Part shown: one piece after another, positions 23,996 through 31,673 of the stretch
How the letters are laid out: the number at the start of each line of letters is the position of its first letter
How positions within the stretch are numbered: position 1 is the stretch's first letter
Program-made: the position numbers and the translations under genes
Source: WHSW01 sp033856255
GTDB lineage: Bacteria > Actinomycetota > Thermoleophilia > Solirubrobacterales > 70-9
Direction: 5' to 3'
Length of the DNA: 64,000 nt
Assembly: GCA_033856255.1 (NCBI GenBank)
Contig: JAWVFH010000002.1
Span: 62,001 to 126,000, forward strand
The notes under the pieces: generated by a model
Database searches by the model: none
The model's input: the letters and a program-made list of their open reading frames with translations, nothing else
Told to the model about the DNA's origin: nothing

Positions 23996-25379
23996 CCCCG
24001 CGGGACTCGAAGTAGCCCCACTCCTCGCGGCCGAGGTCGGTCTCGGGCTCGTCGGCGTAGACCCACTCGCGCATGATCCGGTGCCAGTTGCGCTTCGCGC
24101 CGAGCTGGGCGAGGACGGCGATCACGCCGATCTCCATCCGCCGGCCCATCAGCTCCTCGGCGGGGATGCTCTCGCGGCGCATCACCTGGAAGTACTCCGA
24201 GCGCGGGTCGGAGGCGGACTCGATGATCTTCATCACCCGTCGGGCGGAGACCTGGTACTCGCGGTCCTCCATGTACCAGCCGCCGACCAGCATCACGTGG
24301 TCCATCAGCTGCTCGGCGTCGAGCTTGGTCGGCTTCTTGATGAACCCGAGCTCGTGCAGCTGCAGTCGCAGCGCCTCGGGGTCCTTGCGGATCGCCGCGT
24401 CGAGCGCCGCCTGCTCGAGCTCGATCTGCTCGCGGTCGAGCTTCTTCGTCATCCCGAAGTCGAGGAAGGCCACCCGGCCGTCCTCCATCAGCAGGTAATT
24501 GCCGGGGTGCGAGTCGGCGTTGAAGTGCTGCAGGTGGTAGATCGAGCCGAAGCAGAAGCGGAAGACGATCTCGCCGAAGCGGCTGCGCTGCTCCTGGTCG
24601 AGCTCCTTCACCTCCTCGAACTGCTTGCCCTCGACGAACTCGGTGACCAGCACCCGGCGGCGCGAGAGCCGCGTGATCACGTCGGGGACGTAGATGAACG
24701 GGTGGCCGCGGTAGGCGCGCGAGAAGGTGCGCTGGTTCTGCGCTTCGTACTCGTAGTCGAGCTCCTCAAGCACCCGCTCCCTGAGCTCCTCGGCGACGGA
24801 CTTCGCGTCCAGGCCGGGGGCCAGCGCCTTCGCCAGCCGCACGAGCACGCCGGCGTTGCGCATGTCGGACTCCAGCGCCTCGGCCACCCCCGGGTACTGG
24901 ATCTTGACGGCGACCGGGCGCCCGTCGTTGAGCGTCGCCCGGTGCACCTGGCCGATCGAGGCGGCGGCGAAGGCGTGCGGCTCGAAGTCGGTGAAGTGGG
25001 CGTGCACCGGCTCGCCGTACTCCTCCTCGATCACCTTCGAGACCCGCTCCCAGGGCATCGGCGGCGCCGAGGTGCGCAGCTTCGCCAGCTCCTCCTGGTA
25101 GAGCTCGGCGTACTCGGGGGGCAGGAACTCGGTGTCGATGAACGAGGCCAGCTGGCCGATCTTCATCGCCGCGCCCTTCATCTCGCCGAGCGTGCGGACC
25201 ATCTTCAGCGCCGTCTCCAGGTGGCGCGCCTCGAGCTTCTCCTCGGCCCCCTCCTTGGAGCGGGCGACGCCCGCCGCGCGCGTCCCCGCGTACTTCGCCG
25301 CCTGGCCGCTGACCGCGGTGCCCAGCTTCGCCGAGCGCCGCACGCGGCCCTTGGGGATCTTCATCTCGTCGCCGGCCAC
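23943..25379 (-). CDS. ABC1/UbiB-family atypical kinase
   Basis: 478 residues from GTG. Order of motifs: KIGQ (73-76), the Ala-rich nucleotide loop AAASIGQVHRA (138-148), VAVKIQ with the ion-pair Lys (156-161), the catalytic loop NADSHPGN (287-294) and DFG (307-309). These are diagnostic of the ABC1/ADCK/UbiB family, ATPases or kinases tied to quinone and lipid homeostasis. No C-terminal membrane helix is obvious. It is convergent with the MFS gene, sharing 53 bp. The C-terminal tail (IAAGSSAPGPP) is encoded antisense to the MFS end. Confidence 0.92.
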   Translation of the reverse strand: MAGDEMKIPKGRVRRSAKLGTAVSGQAAKYAGTRAAGVARSKEGAEEKLEARHLETALKMVRTLGEMKGAAMKIGQLASFIDTEFLPPEYAELYQEELAKLRTSAPPMPWERVSKVIEEEYGEPVHAHFTDFEPHAFAAASIGQVHRATLNDGRPVAVKIQYPGVAEALESDMRNAGVLVRLAKALAPGLDAKSVAEELRERVLEELDYEYEAQNQRTFSRAYRGHPFIYVPDVITRLSRRRVLVTEFVEGKQFEEVKELDQEQRSRFGEIVFRFCFGSIYHLQHFNADSHPGNYLLMEDGRVAFLDFGMTKKLDREQIELEQAALDAAIRKDPEALRLQLHELGFIKKPTKLDAEQLMDHVMLVGGWYMEDREYQVSARRVMKIIESASDPRSEYFQVMRRESIPAEELMGRRMEIGVIAVLAQLGAKRNWHRIMREWVYADEPETDLGREEWGYFESRGVKRVPGIAAGSSAPGPP

Positions 25380-25426
25380 GGCCGCAGGGTACCCGCGGCC
25401 GGTACCGCGACCTCATACGCTCCCGC

Positions 25427-26893
25427 GTGTTGATGAGGGGGATGAGGCGACTGGCCGCGACCATTGCTCTCGCGGCGCTGTGCGTTGCCGCCCCGGCCGC
25501 GCGGGCGGACGCCCAATCCGACTACGAGACCGGCCTGGCGCTCGGCGCCGAGGCCTACCAGTACGGCGTCCCGCTGCTCGACACCGACCGGATCTTCCGC
25601 ACCAACACCAGCGTCAGCAGGTCCGACGGCATGGGGGACGCGCCGGTCAACCGCTTCTCCCATGCCCGCGAGCTCGCCAATGCCGCGGCCCACGATGTCG
25701 TCGCCCCCAACCACGACACGCTCTACTCGATCGCCTGGCTCGACCTGTCCCGCCAGCCGCAGATCCTGCACGTGCCGTCGATGCACCGCTTCTTCGCCTT
25801 CGAGCTCGTCTCGCCGTCGACCGAGAACTTCCGCAACATCTCGACCGCGACCGGCTACCAGGAGGGCGGCGACTTCGCGATCGTCGGACCGGACTTCGAC
25901 GGCAGGCTGCCGGCCGGCGTCAAGGCGGTGCACTCGCCGTACGACCGCGTCTGGATCATCGGCCGCACGTACATCAAGGGGGAGGACGACACCGAGAAGG
26001 TGAACAAGCTCCAGAACGCCTACCGGCTGTTGCCGCTGTCGCGCTACGGCAAGCCCTACAAGCCGCCGGTGATCGAACCGGTCGACACGACCGTCGATCA
26101 CGCGCCGATCCCCGGGCTCGGGCCCGGCGACGATCCGCTCGAGTTCTATTCGGCGCTGAACGAGCTGATGCGGCAGTTCCCGCCGCCGGCCGCCGACCAG
26201 CCATTGCTTGACCGGCTGGCCGCGATCGGCGTGACCGCCGGTCCCCCGGCGGAGGTCGCGCTGAGCGAAGACACCCTGCGCGGCATGCGCGATGCCGTTA
26301 CCGGCGGGCCGGCGGCGGTCCAGGCCGAGATCGCGAAGCGCTACGTCGCCGAGTTCGCCAAGCACAACGGCTACCTGATGGGCGACGTCGGCCACTACGG
26401 GACCGACTACACGCTGCGGGCGATCACCGACCGGCTCGGCGTCGGGGCGCTGAAGCCGAAGGTCGCGATCTACGCGTTCACGCAGACCGCCAACGACCTC
26501 AGCCCGCTGACCGGCGGCGGCCGCTACGTCCTGCATCTGCCCGCCGATCAGCTGCCCGTGCCGGCGAGGGCGTTCTGGTCCGTGACCCTCTACGACGCCG
26601 ACGTGTTCCTCTTCGACAACCCGTTCAACCGCTACCTGATCAACGACCGCTCGAAGCTTCACTACAACGCCGACGGCTCGCTCGACCTCTACGTCCAGGC
26701 CGACCAGCCGGCGGATCCGGCCCAGGCGCAGAACTGGATCCCGGCGCCGCCCGGGGCCTTCAGGCTGATCTGGCGCCTGTACGACACCGGTCAGGCCCGG
26801 TTCGGAATCCTCGACGGCACCGGCTGGCAGCCGCCCGCGGTCCAGAGCTGCAGCGGCGGCGTCGGCGGCGCCGGCACTCCCTGTGCCTCTTAG
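25427..26893 (+). CDS. Secreted DUF1254/DUF1214 protein
   Basis: 488 residues from GTG. A signal peptide (MRRLAATIALAALCVAAPAA with cleavage near ARADA) is clear. The DUF1254 domain (about 40-190) has EAYQYGVPLLDTDRIF, APNHDTLYSIAWLDLS and VWIIGRTYI; the DUF1214 domain (about 375-470) has FWSVTLYDADVFLFDN and RLIWRLYDTG. The two usually occur together in exported proteins of unknown enzymology. Cys residues near the C-terminus (CSGG, PCAS) may pair. TACGCT (25416-25421) ends 5 nt before the GTG. Confidence 0.88.
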   Translation: MLMRGMRRLAATIALAALCVAAPAARADAQSDYETGLALGAEAYQYGVPLLDTDRIFRTNTSVSRSDGMGDAPVNRFSHARELANAAAHDVVAPNHDTLYSIAWLDLSRQPQILHVPSMHRFFAFELVSPSTENFRNISTATGYQEGGDFAIVGPDFDGRLPAGVKAVHSPYDRVWIIGRTYIKGEDDTEKVNKLQNAYRLLPLSRYGKPYKPPVIEPVDTTVDHAPIPGLGPGDDPLEFYSALNELMRQFPPPAADQPLLDRLAAIGVTAGPPAEVALSEDTLRGMRDAVTGGPAAVQAEIAKRYVAEFAKHNGYLMGDVGHYGTDYTLRAITDRLGVGALKPKVAIYAFTQTANDLSPLTGGGRYVLHLPADQLPVPARAFWSVTLYDADVFLFDNPFNRYLINDRSKLHYNADGSLDLYVQADQPADPAQAQNWIPAPPGAFRLIWRLYDTGQARFGILDGTGWQPPAVQSCSGGVGGAGTPCAS

Positions 26894-26922
26894 GTAGCGG
26901 TTCTCTATCCTCAGCCGTCGCC

Positions 26923-27654
26923 ATGGCTGACGATCGCGCAACCCTCAAGGCCCAGCCTCGCACCGAGTTCGGCTCGCGCGAGAGCCGCCGCCTGCGCCGG
27001 GAGGGGCTCGTGCCCGGGGTCGTCTACGGCTCCGGGGAGGAGGCTCGCCCGTTCCAGGTCGGTGAGCGCGACGTGCGCAACGTGCTCGTGCACGGCGGCG
27101 CCCTGATCGACGTCGAGATCGAGGGCTCGAAGGCGGTCCCGGTCGTGATCAAGGAACAGCAGCGTCACCCGGTGCGCGGCAACCTGACCCACCTCGACCT
27201 GCAGGAGGTCGACCTGCTCGAGGAGATCCAGGCCGACGTCACGATCGAGCTGATCGGCGCGGAGGACTCGCCCGGCGTCAAGGAGGGAGGCGTGCTCGAG
27301 CACGTCACCCACGAGATCCCGATCACCGCCCTGCCGACCGCGATCCCGGAGTCGATTCCAGCCGATGTGTCCGGCATGGAGATTGGCGACACGCTTCAGC
27401 TCAGCGCCCTGATCGCCCCCGAGGGCGTCGAGTTCTTCCTCGGCGAGGACCAGAGCGCCGACGAGATCACGATCGCCACCCTCTCGCCGCCGCGCGTCGA
27501 GGAGGAGCCCGAGCCCGACGTCGAGGAGGAGACCGCGCTGGTCGGCGAGGACGGCGAGCCGATCGAGCCCGCCGAGGGCGAGGAAGCCGCCGCCGAGGGC
27601 GAGGGCGCCCCCGAAGGTGGCGGCGACGACTCCGGCGACTCCGGCGAGGAGTAG
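26923..27654 (+). CDS. rplY: 50S ribosomal protein L25 (CTC type)
   Basis: 243 residues. L25 binds 5S rRNA. The N-terminal L25 domain (TEFGSRESRRLRREGLVPGV, GSGEE, then RHPVRGNLTHLDLQEVDL) and the C-terminal TL5/CTC beta domain (VTHEIPITALPTAIPESIPA, DVSGMEIGDTLQL) are both present, up to about residue 190. A strongly acidic tail (about 190-243, Glu/Asp/Gly/Pro) follows, common in actinobacterial L25. TATCCT lies 11 nt before the ATG. GAGGAG at its end is the Shine-Dalgarno of pth. Confidence 0.95.
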   Translation: MADDRATLKAQPRTEFGSRESRRLRREGLVPGVVYGSGEEARPFQVGERDVRNVLVHGGALIDVEIEGSKAVPVVIKEQQRHPVRGNLTHLDLQEVDLLEEIQADVTIELIGAEDSPGVKEGGVLEHVTHEIPITALPTAIPESIPADVSGMEIGDTLQLSALIAPEGVEFFLGEDQSADEITIATLSPPRVEEEPEPDVEEETALVGEDGEPIEPAEGEEAAAEGEGAPEGGGDDSGDSGEE

Positions 27655-27656
27655 CC

Positions 27657-28262
27657 CTGCGGCTGTTCGGCCGGAGCTCCGATGAGCCCGGCGAACGATT
27701 CCTGGTGGTCGGCCTCGGCAACCCGGGGCAGCAATACGAGCGCACCCGCCACAACGTCGGCTTCCGCGTCGCGGCCGAGCTCGCCGGGCGCTGGGACCTG
27801 TCGCCGGCCAAGGACAAGTACCGCGGCCGTATAGCCGAGGGGCGGATCCGCCCGGGCGGGCCCCGCGTCGCCCTGCTCACGCCGCTGACGTTCATGAACG
27901 AGTCCGGCGACTCGGCCGGGCCGGCGCGCGGCCAGCTCCGCGTCCCCCTCGACCGGGTGATCGCCGTCCACGACGAGATCGACCTCCCGTTCGGCGAGAT
28001 CCGCGCCAAGCTCGGGGGCGGGGTCGCCGGCCACAACGGCCTCAAGAGCCTCAAGCGCGGCCTCGGCTCGACCGACTTCTGGCGAGTCCGGGTCGGCGTC
28101 GGGCGCCCCGACTCGAGCGAGCCCGAGATCGTCTCCGCCTATGTGCTGTCGCGCTTCTCCGAGTCCGACGGCGAGGTCGCGGGGCTGATCTCCGCCGCCG
28201 CCGACGAGGTCGAGCGGCTGGTCGAGCGGCTCGCCGCCGACGAGGGGCCGGACGCCGAGTAG
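27657..28262 (+). CDS. pth: Peptidyl-tRNA hydrolase, apparent CTG start
   Basis: 201 residues if it starts at CTG 27657. Pth releases peptides from drop-off peptidyl-tRNA. Signatures: LVVGLGNPGQQYERTRHNVG (substrate Asn and catalytic His), LTPLTFMNESG, VIAVHDEIDLPFG and GGVAGHNGLKSL. The only ATG, GTG or TTG start is GTG 27705, which would cut off the first beta strand (FLVVGLGN would begin MVGLGN). CTG 27657 gives MRLFGRSSDE and has GAGGAG (27646-27651) 5 nt upstream, two bases after the rplY stop. The rplY-pth pair is conserved. The 3' end overlaps the antisense MMPL gene by 124 bp. Confidence 0.9.
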   Translation: MRLFGRSSDEPGERFLVVGLGNPGQQYERTRHNVGFRVAAELAGRWDLSPAKDKYRGRIAEGRIRPGGPRVALLTPLTFMNESGDSAGPARGQLRVPLDRVIAVHDEIDLPFGEIRAKLGGGVAGHNGLKSLKRGLGSTDFWRVRVGVGRPDSSEPEIVSAYVLSRFSESDGEVAGLISAAADEVERLVERLAADEGPDAE

Positions 28263-30328
28263 CCCGGCCACCAGTTCCAGCGCCCCAGCAGGGTCATCAG
28301 CGAAGGGACGAGCAGGGCGCGGACGATCGTCGCGTCAAGGAGCACGGCGACCGCGACCCCGATCCCGAGCTCCTTGATGAAGACGATCTGCGAGGTGGCG
28401 AACGCCCCGATCCCGATGCAGATCAGCACCGCCGCCATCGTCACCACCCGCCCGGTGCGCTCGAGCCCGAGCGCGACCGCCTCGCTGTTCGGAGCGCCGG
28501 CGTCGTGGGCCTCCTTGATCCGGGTGAGCAGGAAGACGCCGTAGTCGGTCGAGATCCCGAACCCGACCGCGACCAGGACCAGCGGTTGCGCGAGGTCGAG
28601 CGCTCCGAGGCTGTCGTAGCCGAACAGCCCCTCCAGCCGCCCGTCCTGGAACACGAACACGAGCACTCCCAGCGCTGCGCAGAGCGTCAGCGCGTTCATC
28701 AGCACGGCCTTCACCGGCAGGACGACCGACCGCGTCATCACGAACAGGATCGTCAGCGTCGTCAGGATCAGCAGCCCGAGCGCCAGCGGCAGGTGGTCGG
28801 CGATACTCGCCTTCTGATCGACGTAATCGGCCGCCCGGCCGCCGACCAGCACCGGCCCGGGCGCGTCGATCGCCCTGATCTCGCGCACCAGCTCCTCCGA
28901 GCCCGCGGCCCGCGGCCCCTCCGCCGGCGAGACCCTGATCAACTCGGCCCGGCCGACGCTGCTCGGCGGGTCGACTCGGGCGGCGCCCTCGAGGTCCCGG
29001 ATGCGCGCCGCGACCGCCCGCGCCTGCGCGTCGGTGACCCGGTCGAGGACGACGAACAACGGCAGGGTCAGGTTCGCCGGGAACTGAGTGTCGAGCGTCT
29101 CGCGAACCTCGCGGCTCTCGGCCCCCGGCGGCAGCGCCGAGGTGTCGACCGCTGTGTAGCGCGCCGACAGGAACGGAAGCCCGAGCGCGATCAGCAGGGC
29201 CGAGGCACCGATCGCGATCGGCACCGGGCGGCTGCTGACCAGCCGCGCGATCCGGTACCAGGCCCCCCGTGACTCCGGGCGTGCCTGCTCGGCCGCGACC
29301 CGCTGCAGCCGCGCCGGCGCCCACGAGTTGACCCGCCGTCCGAGCAACGCCAGCAGGGCCGGGAGGACGAGCAGCGCCGCGGACCCGGCGGCGAGGCCGA
29401 CGATGATCCCGCCCAGCCCCATCGAGTACAGAAAGCGCTGCGGGAAGACGAGCAGCGAGGCCATCGCACAGGCGATCGCGATCGAGCTGAAGGCGACCGT
29501 GCGTCCGGCGCTGGTCACGGTCGCCCGGATCGCCTCGGGGCCGGGTCCCAACCGGGCCAGCTCCTCCCGGTAGCGGGTGACGATCAGCAGGCCGTAGTCG
29601 ACCGAGAGCGCGAGTGCCAGCCCGAGCACGAGGTTGAGCGCGAAGACGGAGATCTCGGTGAGCTCGTTGGCGATCCGCAGGCCGGCGATCGCGCAGGCGA
29701 CCGCCAGCGCGCCGACGGCGATCGGCAGCAGCGCCGCGACCAGGCCGCGAAAGAACCAGAACGAGACCAACAGCAGCAGCGGGAAGGCGATCAGCTCGGC
29801 GAGCGCGATGTCGGAGGCGACGGTCTCCTTGACGTCGACGTTGCCGGGCGCCTCGCCCCCGAAGCGAACGCCCGGGTCGTCGGCGAACTCATCGTGCAGG
29901 CGCTCGGCCGCCAGCTGCTGCTCGCGGTCCGAGGGCGTCTCGAAGAAGCCGACCACGAACGCCTTCGTCCCGTCGGTCGAGATCATCGAGCGGTCCCCGC
30001 TCGTGTAGTAGCTGGACACGAGCCCAACCCCGCGTTCGAGGAAGATCCGCCTGGCGACGTCGTCAACGCGTTCCTGAGAGCCCGGCGAGCGGAACGACCC
30101 GGGCAGGTCGATCAGGGCGACGATCCCGGCGTCGGGATCGATCCCGATCTGGTCGAAGACGAGCTCGGTGGCGCGGACGCTGTCCGACTCCGGGTCGGCG
30201 GCGCTGAACGGATACAGGCGATCGATCGCCGAGGCGCCGACGACCAGCGCGACGACCGTGACCACGGCCGCCCCGGAGAGCACCGCGCGCGGCCGGCGCG
30301 CGCTCAGCCGTGCGAGGGCGTCGAGCAC
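28139..30328 (-). CDS. MMPL/RND-family transporter
   Basis: 729 residues from GTG. Two halves each contain one leading helix, a large periplasmic-side loop and a block of five helices: the standard 12-helix MMPL layout. Visible marks are LALSVDYGLLIVTRYREEL and FGISTDYGVFLLTRIKEAHD, the conserved proton-relay (D-Y) helices of the MMPL group. MMPL proteins export lipids or siderophores across the membrane. The family-like end is TLLGRWNWWPG; the last 40 residues (Ser-rich) run antisense into pth and look like a read-through extension. Substrate unknown. Confidence 0.92.
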   Translation of the reverse strand: MLDALARLSARRPRAVLSGAAVVTVVALVVGASAIDRLYPFSAADPESDSVRATELVFDQIGIDPDAGIVALIDLPGSFRSPGSQERVDDVARRIFLERGVGLVSSYYTSGDRSMISTDGTKAFVVGFFETPSDREQQLAAERLHDEFADDPGVRFGGEAPGNVDVKETVASDIALAELIAFPLLLLVSFWFFRGLVAALLPIAVGALAVACAIAGLRIANELTEISVFALNLVLGLALALSVDYGLLIVTRYREELARLGPGPEAIRATVTSAGRTVAFSSIAIACAMASLLVFPQRFLYSMGLGGIIVGLAAGSAALLVLPALLALLGRRVNSWAPARLQRVAAEQARPESRGAWYRIARLVSSRPVPIAIGASALLIALGLPFLSARYTAVDTSALPPGAESREVRETLDTQFPANLTLPLFVVLDRVTDAQARAVAARIRDLEGAARVDPPSSVGRAELIRVSPAEGPRAAGSEELVREIRAIDAPGPVLVGGRAADYVDQKASIADHLPLALGLLILTTLTILFVMTRSVVLPVKAVLMNALTLCAALGVLVFVFQDGRLEGLFGYDSLGALDLAQPLVLVAVGFGISTDYGVFLLTRIKEAHDAGAPNSEAVALGLERTGRVVTMAAVLICIGIGAFATSQIVFIKELGIGVAVAVLLDATIVRALLVPSLMTLLGRWNWWPGYSASGPSSAASRSTSRSTSSAAAEISPATSPSDSEKRDST

Positions 30329-30356
30329 GCGCGCGGGCCGCGGCGTGGCGGAAGGA

Positions 30357-30911
30357 TCAGTCCTTGGACGCCGTGAGTGTTGCCGTGGAGTGCGGCGACG
30401 AGGTGATATCGACCGTGGCGTCGAAGCCGACCTTGGTCAGGATCCCCGTGAGCGTGAACTTGATCGACGGCTCGCACGGCGAGGTCCCGCTGGCGGTGAC
30501 CTTGTTGCCCTTGCGCTTGTAGGTCAACTGGAAGTCGGTGCCGAACGCCTGCGACGGCGTCACGATCTTGAACCCCTTCCTGCTCCACTTGTTGTTGCCC
30601 TTACCCGGCTTCAGCGTCACCGTGTCGGAGGGCGGGTCGGGGCAGCCGAGGACGTTGCCGCTGAAGTCCACCAGCGGGGTGAACTTCCTGCCCTTCACGG
30701 TGATGTTGGCGAGGATGTCGCCGGTCGAGCCGAAGGTGTTGTTGGTCCAGGTTCCGGTCCACTTGCCCTTGATGTCCTTCGGCTTGAAGCCCTTGCTGGC
30801 CTTGTTCCCGGGCGCCGGCTGGGTGTCGGAACCGGAGGAGACGGCGACGGCGCCGACCACCCCGCCGAGGACGACCACGGTCGAGATCAGCGCGAGGGTC
30901 TTGGGTCGCAT
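30357..30911 (-). CDS. Secreted protein of unknown function
   Basis: 184 residues. The signal peptide is MRPKTLALISTVVVLGGVVG with a short hydrophobic core; no lipobox Cys follows. The mature domain is Lys/Thr/Gly-rich and predicted all-beta (KGKWTGTWTNNTFGSTGDIL, LTYKRKGNKVTASGTSPCEP), a lipocalin-like or beta-sandwich pattern with two Cys. GGGAGGAGC precedes the ATG by 5 nt, so this is a leadered gene. It is 28 bp downstream of the MMPL start on the same strand, so it comes first and may share an operon with it. Confidence 0.7.
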   Translation of the reverse strand: MRPKTLALISTVVVLGGVVGAVAVSSGSDTQPAPGNKASKGFKPKDIKGKWTGTWTNNTFGSTGDILANITVKGRKFTPLVDFSGNVLGCPDPPSDTVTLKPGKGNNKWSRKGFKIVTPSQAFGTDFQLTYKRKGNKVTASGTSPCEPSIKFTLTGILTKVGFDATVDITSSPHSTATLTASKD

Positions 30912-30946
30912 AGGTTGCTCCTCCCGAGTTGCCGGCGCCCCCGATT

Positions 30947-31669
30947 ATGCCTCAAGAACCGACCAGATACTCCGTTGCCGACCGGGTCGCGCTGCTCCAG
31001 CTCGACCGCCCCGACGCCCGCAACGCGATCAACACCCAGATGCTCGAGCAGATGCTCGCCCACCTGGCGAGCGCCCGCGACGACGACGAGGCCCGGGTGG
31101 TGGTCGTCTCCTCGACCGACCACATGGGCCTCTCGGCCGGCGCCGACGTCCGCGAGCAACTCGACGAGGCGGGCGGCGTGCGCCGGATGGAGCTGTTCGC
31201 CGAGCTCTACGACGAGCTCACCGGCTTCCCCAAGCCGACGATCGCCGCCTGCCACGGCGCCTGCGTCGGCGGCGGCGCCGAGATCGCGGTCGCCTGCGAC
31301 CTGCGCGTCGGCGGCTCCAACCTGCGCCTGCGCTTTCCCGGCGCCGCGCTCGGCGTCCCCGTCGGCCCGGCCCGGCTGGTGACGCTGTGCGGCCTCTCGG
31401 TCGCCAAGTACCTGCTGCTGACGTCGAAGGAGGTCGACGCCGACATGGCCTACCGCTGGGGCCTGATCCACAAGGTCGTCTCCGCCCCGCGCACCGAGGA
31501 GGCGTCGCTGCAGCTCGCCGTTCAGGTCGCCGAGCACCCGCCGGAGGCGGTCGCGTGGATCAAGCGCACGCTGCACGAGCTCGACGGCGTCGAGGGCCGC
31601 TCGAAGGTCGAGGGGATCGGCCAGGTCGAGTGGGCGCGCACGGGCCCGGGGCTGCCGTACCGCGAGTAG
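30947..31669 (+). CDS. Enoyl-CoA hydratase/isomerase-family protein
   Basis: 240 residues from ATG at 30947. Crotonase fold: VALLQLDRPDARNAIN, the first oxyanion-hole segment MGLSAGADVRE and the second ACHGACVGGGAEIAVACDLR are present, followed by FPGAALGVPVGP. The catalytic Glu of true hydratases after the second motif is not certain (the GPARLV helix lacks a clear Glu), so isomerase or other acyl-CoA chemistry is possible. In-frame TTG at 30929 would add six residues without support. Convergent with the PLC-fusion gene (4 bp between stops). Confidence 0.87.
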   Translation: MPQEPTRYSVADRVALLQLDRPDARNAINTQMLEQMLAHLASARDDDEARVVVVSSTDHMGLSAGADVREQLDEAGGVRRMELFAELYDELTGFPKPTIAACHGACVGGGAEIAVACDLRVGGSNLRLRFPGAALGVPVGPARLVTLCGLSVAKYLLLTSKEVDADMAYRWGLIHKVVSAPRTEEASLQLAVQVAEHPPEAVAWIKRTLHELDGVEGRSKVEGIGQVEWARTGPGLPYRE

Positions 31670-31673
31670 CGGG

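Noticed and set aside
27705..27707. GTG as the pth start
   Set aside because: It removes part of the first beta strand before VGLGNPG and has no Shine-Dalgarno, whereas CTG 27657 has GAGGAG 5 nt upstream. It remains a fallback if CTG initiation is disproved.
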